A DNA stretch of 64,000 nucleotides. It comes from SZUA-100 sp965248135. Lineage in GTDB: Bacteria > Pseudomonadota > Alphaproteobacteria > Rhizobiales > Rhizobiaceae. The stretch spans positions 62,001 to 126,000 of the forward strand of contig CBDFIN010000012.1 of the NCBI GenBank assembly GCA_965248135.1, written 5' to 3'. The notes under the pieces are model-generated. The model was given only the letters and a program-made list of their open reading frames with translations. It was not told the DNA's origin and did not search any database. Positions 16,861 through 24,163 of this stretch are shown piece by piece. Both the position numbers and the translations under genes were made by a program. Every line of letters starts with the position of its first letter. Within the stretch, counting starts at the first letter, position 1.

Positions 16861-17395
16861 TAAGCACTCATCCCGCGCACCATCATCAGACCTGCCTTGC
16901 CCATTTGGCGCGAGATATTGCTTATGCAGTTGAGGTGAGCGATGACATGGTGCCGCTGCGGCTCAAACTGTGATTGGACAAAGTGTTCACGCTGGCGCGC
17001 AATATTATCAGTTTCGCCATCAGCACGCTGAAGGCCAAAAAACGGCAATTGGAAAATACACTGGCCGACATTCTGGCTTCCGGTACAAGCTGCGAGATTG
17101 CTGCGACGCTGCAAGCCAAACTGGCCAGAGCCAGCCCGCGACTGCTGACATTTGTTGATTATCCGAGCGAAGTTGAAGTGACCAACAATGCATGTGAGCG
17201 GGCGCTGCGACCAGCAGTCATCCAGCGCAAAGTCACCAACGGTTTCCGCTCAATGTGGGCAGCACAAGGCGATTGCGCCGTCAGAACCGTGGTCGACACC
17301 GGCAAACTCTCCGCAAAAACCCCGCTTCAGACAATCTTGACAACAATATCCTGAAATCAGTGCACCAAATGCCCGAATGTGGGCCTGAGTAATTA
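16861..17395 (+). pseudogene. 3' remnant of an IS66-family element
   Basis: Aligns with roughly 12430-12955 of the intact IS66 but is diverged by many substitutions, so it is a different copy and not a recent duplicate. It starts abruptly at HHHQTCLAHLARDIAYAVE, has an in-frame TGA near 16972, then reads through TNNACERALRP to the end of the transposase. A degraded right inverted repeat (GCCTGAGTAATTAC) ends at 17395, exactly where the broken integrase begins. Confidence 0.85.
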
Positions 17396-17935
17396 CTAGC
17401 CTTTGGCAACGCCATATAGAAACACCATACTACAGTATGAATTTACTCGTTTTCCTGTTTCGATATATCCAATATCTTGAATAGATTCGATAATGTTAAA
17501 CAGCATTGGAGCTTCAATTTCTTTGATAGGTATTCTGCCTATTGTGGGAAATAGATACTTTTCCATACGTTGTAATATAAGCGTGTTGTATCTTTGCGTG
17601 CTGCCTTGATAGCGTTTGGCGTACCATTCCAAGGCGACTTCCCTGAAACATCTTTCAGTTACCAGTTTTGCTTTTTGTGTTTGTCTGTGCGATGAGGGAT
17701 TAGTGCCGTTATGGAGCATATCGAGACATTCACGTTGTTTAGCACGTGCTTCTGCAAGAGATATTTGTGGGTATTTCCCCAAAGAAATCATGCAACGTTT
17801 TCCTGAAAATGAGTATCGGAAGCGCCAGAGTTTGCTTCCCGTGGATTTTACCAATAAAGACAGTCCAGTATCAGCATTGTGGGTGTAGTCATTCTCTTTG
17901 GGTTTGGCATTTTTTATTTCAATATTTGAGATCAT
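17396..17935 (-). pseudogene. P4-type tyrosine integrase, C-terminal half missing
   Basis: Codes for the first 179 residues of a phage/island integrase: an Arm-type N-terminal domain (DTGLSLLVKSTGSKLWRFRY, then ISLGKYPQISLAEARAKQ) and the start of the core-binding domain (FREVALEWYAKRY). It stops at QICSMVF-like SYCSMVFLYGVAKG where the IS66 remnant abuts, so the catalytic Arg-His-Tyr domain is gone. Intact relatives have about 400 residues. It points to a former genomic island here, separate from the serine recombinase. Confidence 0.85.
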
Positions 17936-18241
17936 ATATGTTCGAGTCCTCGTTTAACCGCCGCAAAAATGTATACCAATCGTATACCCCTTTGTATGCA
18001 ATGGGGTGCAACTCGATGAAACAGTGGGAACATCTATCATACCGAAAATAATAGAAATTTACTGAACATGAAACCAGATGAAACACCTTAAAACGCCGTC
18101 TCTGATTTCTTCCTCTCCGCCATTTTGTTTTGCTCCATCCCAATATCCCCTAACAGTTTGAATGATAAGGATGTTTTTGGGGCTCGAAAACCCTCATTCC
18201 GGCAGTACGTCAAATGATCCGAAAATGTGAGTCTCAAGACC
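17936..18241. other. Intergenic stretch between integrase start and IS903-type element
   Basis: About 300 bases, AT-rich. It should contain the integrase promoter. The sequence ggggctcgaaaaccctcattcc (near 18178-18200) resembles a T-arm/acceptor end of a tRNA, but no full cloverleaf can be drawn. No gene is visible. Confidence 0.35.
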
Positions 18242-18311
18242 GGCTTTGTTGCATAGAATGCCTTGAATTTTTGGGATTCCCCAATTTTGCAAATTGTGAT
18301 TCATGCTTTGG

Positions 18312-19255
18312 ATGGCAAAGAAATCACGAGAACGGTTCACACCACCCAAGCCCGCTTACAAAGCCACAAATTGGCGCACCTATAATGCAGCCCTGGTTAA
18401 ACGGGGCTCGTTGACGCTGTGGATTGATGAGGATGTGATTGAGCGTTGGCACCAGGTTTGTGGCAAGGGGCGATCTATCATAATGATGCAATTTTGTGTG
18501 CTTTGAGTCTGCGCTGCGTATTTGGTCTGGCCCTTCGCCAAACCCAGGGTTTTCTCATCTCGTTAGCCCAGATGCTTGAGCTTGATGTGCAGATACCACA
18601 TTATTCAACGCTGAGCCGACGGGCTGCAAAGCTGTTTGTCCCAAGCCATCTGGACCCACGCCGTAGCCGACCGGTTCATCTGGTCATTGATGCAACAGGT
18701 TTAAAGATATTTGGCGAGGGAGAATGGAAAGTCATGGCTCACGGGGTTGGAAAACGCCGGGTGTGGCGCAAGTTGCATCTGGGTGTTGATGAACAAACCA
18801 ATGAGATACTGGTGCATAAGCTGACCGAAAACAATGTCCATGATGGCCCGGTTTTACCTGACCTGCTTGATCAGACTGATGCGGTGCTTGATCAGGTATC
18901 TGCAGATAAGGCCTATGACAGTTTCAAATGTCATAACGCCATTTACAAGCGTGGCGCACGACCGGTTATTGAGCCGCGCAAAGGGGCGTCATCCAAACCA
19001 CCGCCCGGCCTCATAGACCTGCCGCCCACGCGCGGTCAAATCGCCAAATGTATCCACCAGATCGGTCGCAAGGAGTGGAAAAAGCAAAGCAATTATCACC
19101 GACGATCGCTGGCTGAAACGGCAATGTTTCGCTACAAAACCATTATTGGACCCAAAATGGCCAACAAAACATTCCAAAACCAGAAAACCGAAGCGGCAAT
19201 TGGTGTTGCTATCTTGAATAAACTCACAGCCCTTGGCATGCCAAAAACAATCAAG
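18312..19255 (+). pseudogene. IS903-type transposase, frameshifted
   Basis: Starts at MAKKSRERFTPPKPAYK and reads ATNWRTYNAALVKRGSLTLW, a standard IS903-group opening. Near 18470-18480 the frame shifts by one and continues as LRCVFGLALRQTQGF, then LVIDATGLKIFGEGEW with the first Asp, QVSADKAYDSFKCH with the second and a NYHRRSLAETAMFRYK region with the Glu. After ALGMPKTIK the frame enters the two-hairpin element, which replaces the natural end. Confidence 0.85.
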
Positions 19256-19424
19256 CTAGTGGTTCTGTACCAACATTTGCATCCCGTTGCAGCACCCATA
19301 TTTGCAAATGTTGGAATCAAAAGAACCACTAGCAAGTTATTGAATCTAGTGGAATTTTTGAATTTGACATTTGAAAATGAATGGAGCTGCAAGTGGGTAC
19401 CAAATGTCAAATTCATTCCACTAG
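19256..19424. repeat. Two-hairpin palindromic element, site B, inside the IS903-type element
   Basis: Unit 1 (19256-19332) begins CTAGTGGTTCT and ends AGAACCACTAG with inner arms CCAACATTTGCA and TGCAAATGTTGG-like. The spacer is CAAGTTATTGAAT (19333-19345). Unit 2 (19346-19424) begins CTAGTGGAAT and ends ATTCCACTAG with inner arms GAATTTGACATTTG and CAAATGTCAAATTC. Outer ends and spacer match site A; the inner arms differ but stay paired. Confidence 0.8.
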
Positions 19425-19555
19425 CCTGAATTATCTCAACCTGAGACCCCGTTAACTTCAGATAGCTCTATGCAACAAAGCCCTTTAGATGCTCTATCTC
19501 TTTGTTTTGACGCATATTCTTTTTGCGAAAACCGCACACTTTTCGGGAATATGCT

Positions 19556-20794
19556 CTATATTTTCAGCAACGCTGCTTTCGACAGCGAAAATCCGCTTTC
19601 AATCCACCGTTTCTCCAGCGCTTTAAGACGCTTGCCCATGGCTTTTCCGGGTTTCTTTCCAAGTCTGATAAGATCTTTTCCACTGACTGGAAATACCGGC
19701 CTTTCCCAGCCGATGGCAAAATCGAGCAACCGGTTCATTGTTGCTGCATCGACCAGCGCCTGATCGTCGGTTTGTCCAGCCTCGCGCAATCGCGCCAGCT
19801 CCAGCCGCATCACATCAATAGTCCCCTGTTGCGAGCCGCGATAAAGGGCTTTGGCTAATAGAACTTCATCGGCGCCAGTAGCAGGCACTTCGCCGGTCAG
19901 CCAGTTTTCCAACTGCTTGCGATCTCTGTTCGCCAGCTTTAAACGCCTGGCCAGCGTTTCGACCGCCAGGGCTTGAGGAGGAATGATCGCCATTAATCGC
20001 AGCAAGGGATCGATCGGCCATTGCAGTGCTTTTTCAGCCGCCAGCAGCCGGGGCAGCGCATCGATGCCCCATTTCTCGCTTTCCGGCAGAACAATTGACA
20101 ACACACCTGATTGCCGCATCCACAATATTGCACGCTGTGGCTCTGGTGCGGCCAGCAATCTATACAATTCCTTCCACACCCGTTCGGCAGAAAGTTCAAG
20201 TAGCGATTGCCTCGCCCGCACGCAGGCTTTCAATCCCTCCCGGTCGGGCGCACCGCGGCCATACCAGGCAAAAAACCGGAAGAACCTGAGGATGCGCAAG
20301 TGATCTTCCCCAATGCGATCATCGGCATTGCCGATGAAGCGCACCTTACGCGCCTCAATATCCGCTCTTGTTTCCAGTGGATCGTAGATTTCGCCCAAAC
20401 GATCCAGATAAAGCGCGTTAATGGTAAAATCCCGCCGCTCGGCATCCTCGCGCCAGCACTTGCCGAAACGCACCACCGCGTGACGACCGAATGTTTCGAT
20501 ATCGGCACGAAGGGTGGTTATCTCATAGCCAATTCCGGCAATCACCGCGGTTATCGTGCCATGGTCGATGCCGGTTGGCACCGATTTGATGCCGGCTGCC
20601 TTGAGCCGCTCGACAACCATTTGCGGTACTAAAGTAGTCGAGATATCGACATCAGCTACCGGCTCACCGAACAGAAAATTGCGCACCGCGCCGCCATTGA
20701 TGCGTGCTTCTTCGCCGTCCTGTTCCAGCACCTCCAATAGATGCTGCAGTGGTTCGTTTTCCAACCAGTCGGGTACAGTGGCACTCGCGCTCAT
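19556..20794 (-). CDS. cca: CCA tRNA nucleotidyltransferase / poly(A) polymerase family
   Basis: A 412-residue class II nucleotidyltransferase. Motifs include NGGAVRNFLFG (flexible loop), PVADVDIST with the two catalytic Asp residues, EDAERRDFTINALYLD for nucleotide recognition and GEDHLRILRFFRFF linking to the C-terminal helical domain. It adds or repairs the 3' CCA of tRNAs in the cytoplasm. Its start overlaps the stop of the upstream Nudix gene by 4 bases. The length and the DUF1285-Nudix-cca order are usual for Hyphomicrobiales. Confidence 0.93.
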   Translation of the reverse strand: MSASATVPDWLENEPLQHLLEVLEQDGEEARINGGAVRNFLFGEPVADVDISTTLVPQMVVERLKAAGIKSVPTGIDHGTITAVIAGIGYEITTLRADIETFGRHAVVRFGKCWREDAERRDFTINALYLDRLGEIYDPLETRADIEARKVRFIGNADDRIGEDHLRILRFFRFFAWYGRGAPDREGLKACVRARQSLLELSAERVWKELYRLLAAPEPQRAILWMRQSGVLSIVLPESEKWGIDALPRLLAAEKALQWPIDPLLRLMAIIPPQALAVETLARRLKLANRDRKQLENWLTGEVPATGADEVLLAKALYRGSQQGTIDVMRLELARLREAGQTDDQALVDAATMNRLLDFAIGWERPVFPVSGKDLIRLGKKPGKAMGKRLKALEKRWIESGFSLSKAALLKI

Positions 20795-21453
20795 CCATAG
20801 ACCCTATCGTAAATCAGCCGAATGATGCCGGCGGTGACGCCCCAGATCGGCTTGGCCTTATTGCCTTCACCATAGGGCATCTTGTAAAAATACCGCTCTT
20901 TGCCGTTCCAGACCGCGCTACCGAGCTGATGATTTGCCGTATCCATCAAAAACGCCAGCGGCACTTCAAAAACATCTGCCACCTCGTGCTCGTTGATCGT
21001 CAGACGAAAGCCCGGATCAATAATACCGACAACGGGTCTTACCCGATAACCAGAGCCGGAATAATAGTCGCCAACCGAACCAAGAACGGTAACTTCGGAT
21101 GGCATTATGCCGACCTCCTCGTGGGTTTCGCGCAAGGCGGCTGATTCGGGCGATGGGTCGCTCGCTTCGATGCGGCCACCGGGCAATGCCACCTGTCCCT
21201 GGTGCGAGGAAAGCGTTTCTGAGCGGGTTGTCAACAAAACGCGTGCGCCACCGGGTCTTTCGATGATGCCGAAAAGCACGGCCGCGTCCTTGTAGGTGGT
21301 TATTTCCTGACGCTGCATGCCGCCGTTAAGCAGGTGATCACCGCCGCCTTGTGCCAGCCTGCCGCCACCTTGTCGCGCACCAATCCGGCGACGGAAATCA
21401 TCGCTCGAAATTTCAGCTGAAGCAGTCACAATTCCAGGTGATTGATTATTCAT
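20791..21453 (-). CDS. Nudix hydrolase, CoA pyrophosphatase-like
   Basis: A 220-residue protein with a complete Nudix box (GGRIEASDPSPES, then AALRETHEEVGI), preceded by a QVALPGG segment and followed by YRVRPVVGIID, as in NudL-type CoA pyrophosphatases (UPF0035 subgroup). Those hydrolyse CoA or its derivatives to a 3'-phosphoadenosine nucleotide and phosphopantetheine. It is the middle gene of a three-gene operon, 6 bases after the DUF1285 gene and overlapping cca by 4. Confidence 0.85.
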   Translation of the reverse strand: MNNQSPGIVTASAEISSDDFRRRIGARQGGGRLAQGGGDHLLNGGMQRQEITTYKDAAVLFGIIERPGGARVLLTTRSETLSSHQGQVALPGGRIEASDPSPESAALRETHEEVGIMPSEVTVLGSVGDYYSGSGYRVRPVVGIIDPGFRLTINEHEVADVFEVPLAFLMDTANHQLGSAVWNGKERYFYKMPYGEGNKAKPIWGVTAGIIRLIYDRVYG

Positions 21454-21459
21454 GCAGTC

Positions 21460-22089
21460 TTAAGCGCTCAGTTTCGCCAGTTCGCTGGCCGGCATGATGG
21501 CAAATACCGCACCATTGGACCGGACGGCAAACATCTTTTGACCTTCGATTTCAAGCTCTTCACCCTGGGCAACAAGTTCATACATTACCGCCCGGTTTAT
21601 CAGCGCCTCAAGCCGTCCTCTGATCAGCATATAAGGTTTTACCCCCTGATTTTCTTCAACGAATTCAAATCGTAACGGATTTTCCGGTCCCGCTTGCACC
21701 ACATCACCAACATTGGTACGAAAGGTCAATATCTTCTCATCACCTTCACCCTCGGCATCCATTTCCACCGCCACAAACGGGGCATCTTCTATGGTAATTC
21801 CAATCTTCTCGACCGGTGTGACCAGATAGGTTTTGCCATCCTCATCCTTGCGCAACACGGTGGAAAACAAGCGAACCAGCGGCGCCCGGCCGATAGGTGT
21901 GCCCATATAGAACCAGGTGCCATCGCGCTTGATCACCATGTCTATCTCACCGCAATAGTCTGGGTGCCATTTTTCTACCGGTGGCAGCCCTTTGCGGTGT
22001 TTTCCGGCCCGGGCCACCAGTGCCTCAAGGCCCGACATCGGGTTTTCCGCCCCGGGCTGATCAAGTTGACTTAATTTTTGACCACTCAT
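21460..22089 (-). CDS. DUF1285-family protein
   Basis: A 209-residue cytoplasmic protein of the DUF1285 family, known mainly from alphaproteobacteria. Recognisable segments are GLPPVEKWHPDYCGEIDMVI, TWFYMGTPIGR and LVRLFSTVLRKDEDG. The fold of relatives contains two small barrel-like domains; the biochemical role is unknown. It is first in the operon with the CoA-type Nudix gene and cca, so the promoter lies between 22089 and the divergent moxR-like gene at 22232. Confidence 0.85.
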   Translation of the reverse strand: MSGQKLSQLDQPGAENPMSGLEALVARAGKHRKGLPPVEKWHPDYCGEIDMVIKRDGTWFYMGTPIGRAPLVRLFSTVLRKDEDGKTYLVTPVEKIGITIEDAPFVAVEMDAEGEGDEKILTFRTNVGDVVQAGPENPLRFEFVEENQGVKPYMLIRGRLEALINRAVMYELVAQGEELEIEGQKMFAVRSNGAVFAIMPASELAKLSA

Positions 22090-22231
22090 TGCTCGGTTCC
22101 GCTAATCATTGATTGATGGCAATACACAAAAAACCGCCATACTCACGAAATAGTTGGTGTATCATGAAATGCCTTCATGCCAAATTGGTGATGGCGGCTG
22201 AAAAAACCAAATACTTTTTTGAGAGAATACG

Positions 22232-23242
22232 ATGAGCGATATGAGCAAGACCCCGAATCCCCAGTCAGAAGGCGAAATAATCGCGCTTGCTGAATCTGCG
22301 GTCGCTGACATTGCCAAGGTAAAGAATGCCGTCGGCGAAGTCATCTTTGGCCAAACGGTCGTGGTGGAAAGGGTGTTGATTACGCTGTTGGCCGGAGGTC
22401 ATGGCCTGTTGGTCGGCGTGCCGGGCCTGGCCAAGACAAAACTGGTGGAAACTCTTGGCATTGTTCTTGGTCTCGATGCCAACCGCATTCAGTTCACACC
22501 GGACCTCATGCCATCCGACATATTGGGTTCGGAGGTGATGGAGGAAAATGAAAAAGGCAGGCGCGCTTTTCGTTTTATCAAGGGACCGATTTTTGCCCAA
22601 TTGCTGATGGCCGACGAAATCAACCGCGCCAGTCCGCGCACCCAGTCGGCGCTGTTGCAGGCGATGCAGGAGTATCACATTACAGTGGCCGGAGAGCGTC
22701 ACGACCTTCCGGCACCTTTTCACGTGCTTGCCACCCAAAATCCGCTGGAACAGGAAGGCACCTACCCGCTGCCCGAAGCGCAGCTTGATCGGTTCCTGCT
22801 GCAGGTCGATGTTCCTTATCCCGATCTGGAGGCCGAGCGCCGTATCCTGTTCGAGACCACCGGCGAGAGCGAGGTTGCAGCGAAGAAAGCGCTGGAGCCG
22901 GGCCAGTTGCAGGAACTGCAAATGCTGGTGCGCAAAATTCCGGTTGGCGAAACGGTGGTTGACGCCATTTTGGAACTCGTTCGCTCGGCCCGCCCGGAGG
23001 AAAATCCTGGTGCGGAAACCCGCCATATAGCTTGGGGACCTGGCCCACGCGCGAGCCAGGCGCTAATGTTGACCGTGCGTGCCCGCGCCCTGCTCGACGG
23101 AAGGCTTTCACCATCGGTCGACGATGTGGTGGCGTTGGCGGAACCGGTGCTCCAGCATCGTATGGCGCTCAATTTCTCGGCCCGGGCCGAGGGTATCGGC
23201 ATTCGTCAGGTGATCGGCGATCTTAAGGCCAGGTGGGCATAA
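22232..23242 (+). CDS. MoxR-family AAA ATPase
   Basis: A 336-residue AAA+ protein with Walker A GVPGLAKTKLVETL, Walker B LLMADEINRASPRTQSALLQ, and the MoxR signature HVLATQNPLEQEGTYPLPEAQLDRF. MoxR ATPases act as chaperones with DUF58 and VWA proteins to assemble or activate periplasmic or metal-containing complexes. It is the first gene of a tightly packed four-gene block ending at 29045. Confidence 0.93.
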   Translation: MSDMSKTPNPQSEGEIIALAESAVADIAKVKNAVGEVIFGQTVVVERVLITLLAGGHGLLVGVPGLAKTKLVETLGIVLGLDANRIQFTPDLMPSDILGSEVMEENEKGRRAFRFIKGPIFAQLLMADEINRASPRTQSALLQAMQEYHITVAGERHDLPAPFHVLATQNPLEQEGTYPLPEAQLDRFLLQVDVPYPDLEAERRILFETTGESEVAAKKALEPGQLQELQMLVRKIPVGETVVDAILELVRSARPEENPGAETRHIAWGPGPRASQALMLTVRARALLDGRLSPSVDDVVALAEPVLQHRMALNFSARAEGIGIRQVIGDLKARWA

Positions 23243-23245
23243 AAA

Positions 23246-24163
23246 TTGACCGGCAAGATTGGCATTACTACTGAACGGGTGAAGGAAGCCGACGCGCTCC
23301 ACCGGGGGCGGGCGAGAGCTGCACATATACCCGATTTATTGACCGAGTCGCGCCACATCGCCAATACCGTGATCAATGGCTGGCATGGCCGCAGAAAACG
23401 CGGCATCGGCGAAAATTTCTGGCAGTTTCGGCCCTATGTGGAGGGCGAAACCTTGGCCAAGATTGACTGGCGGCGTTCGGCCCGCGATGACCATATCTAT
23501 GTCCGCGACAAGGAGTGGGAGGCCGCCCACACGCTTTGGCTATGGGCGGATTCCTCTCCTTCCATGCTCTATCGTTCCAGTTTGGGGGAAGTCTCCAAAC
23601 AATCCCGCGCTATGGTGCTGGCGCTGGCACTTGGTGAATTGCTTGCCCGCAGCGGAGAGCGGATCGGCTGGCCGGGCGTGACCTCTATTTTATCGAGCCG
23701 CAATGCGGTCGAGCGCATCGCCTCAGAACTGGCCGCAGCCAAAGAAACCGGGGAATTCCCGCTGACGGCTCATATCAGAAAACACGCGGAGCTGATCCTG
23801 TTCAGCGATTTTCTCGATCCGCTGGATGAAGTGGTTCACAGGCTGGAAGCCGTTGCCCAACGCGGCATTCGTGGCCATCTGGTGCAGATTATAGATCCGG
23901 CCGAGGAAACTTTCCCCTATTCTGGCCGCACCCAGTTTCTTGATCCTGAAACCGGCACCAAATTCATTGCCGGTCGTGCCGAGCATCTTGGCGACGAATA
24001 TCGGGCCCTCTTTCAGGCCCACAAACAAACACTTGGTGACCATGCAAGTCGTATGGGCTGGAGCCACATCGTCCATCACACCGACCAACCAGCATCGACG
24101 GCATTGGTGGCGCTGCACACCAGGCTGGGCGAAGCACCACCCTCGCAGGGAGGTGTGCACTAA
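23246..24163 (+). CDS. DUF58-domain protein
   Basis: A 305-residue protein with the DUF58 core: RKRGIGENFWQFRPYVEGE, TLAKIDWRRSARDDHIYVRD and a VWA-like fold including LWADSSPSMLY. These proteins partner MoxR ATPases. The frame opens with TTG at 23246, 9 bases after an AGGTGG site; an internal GTG at 23279 is an alternative. The stop overlaps the next gene start by 1 base (TAATGG). Confidence 0.88.
   Translation: MTGKIGITTERVKEADALHRGRARAAHIPDLLTESRHIANTVINGWHGRRKRGIGENFWQFRPYVEGETLAKIDWRRSARDDHIYVRDKEWEAAHTLWLWADSSPSMLYRSSLGEVSKQSRAMVLALALGELLARSGERIGWPGVTSILSSRNAVERIASELAAAKETGEFPLTAHIRKHAELILFSDFLDPLDEVVHRLEAVAQRGIRGHLVQIIDPAEETFPYSGRTQFLDPETGTKFIAGRAEHLGDEYRALFQAHKQTLGDHASRMGWSHIVHHTDQPASTALVALHTRLGEAPPSQGGVH

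Larger units (their letters stand above)
18242..19482 (+). mobile_element. IS903-type (IS5-family) element, inactivated
   Basis: Bounded by a perfect 16-bp inverted repeat, GGCTTTGTTGCATAGA at 18242 and its complement at 19467-19482, the ends expected for the IS903 group. Length is 1241 bp including about 170 bp of an inserted two-hairpin element. No target duplication is seen. The transposase gene inside is frameshifted. Confidence 0.88.

Noticed and set aside
16839..17354. A working second IS66 transposase
   Set aside because: Only the 3' portion is present, with an in-frame TGA and no left inverted repeat.
18178..18200. A tRNA or att site upstream of the truncated integrase
   Set aside because: Only a T-arm-like stretch is present; no cloverleaf can be built.
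22265..23026. 253-codon open frame on the minus strand
   Set aside because: Antisense to the MoxR-type ATPase gene; His- and Gln-rich as expected for antisense of GC-rich coding DNA.
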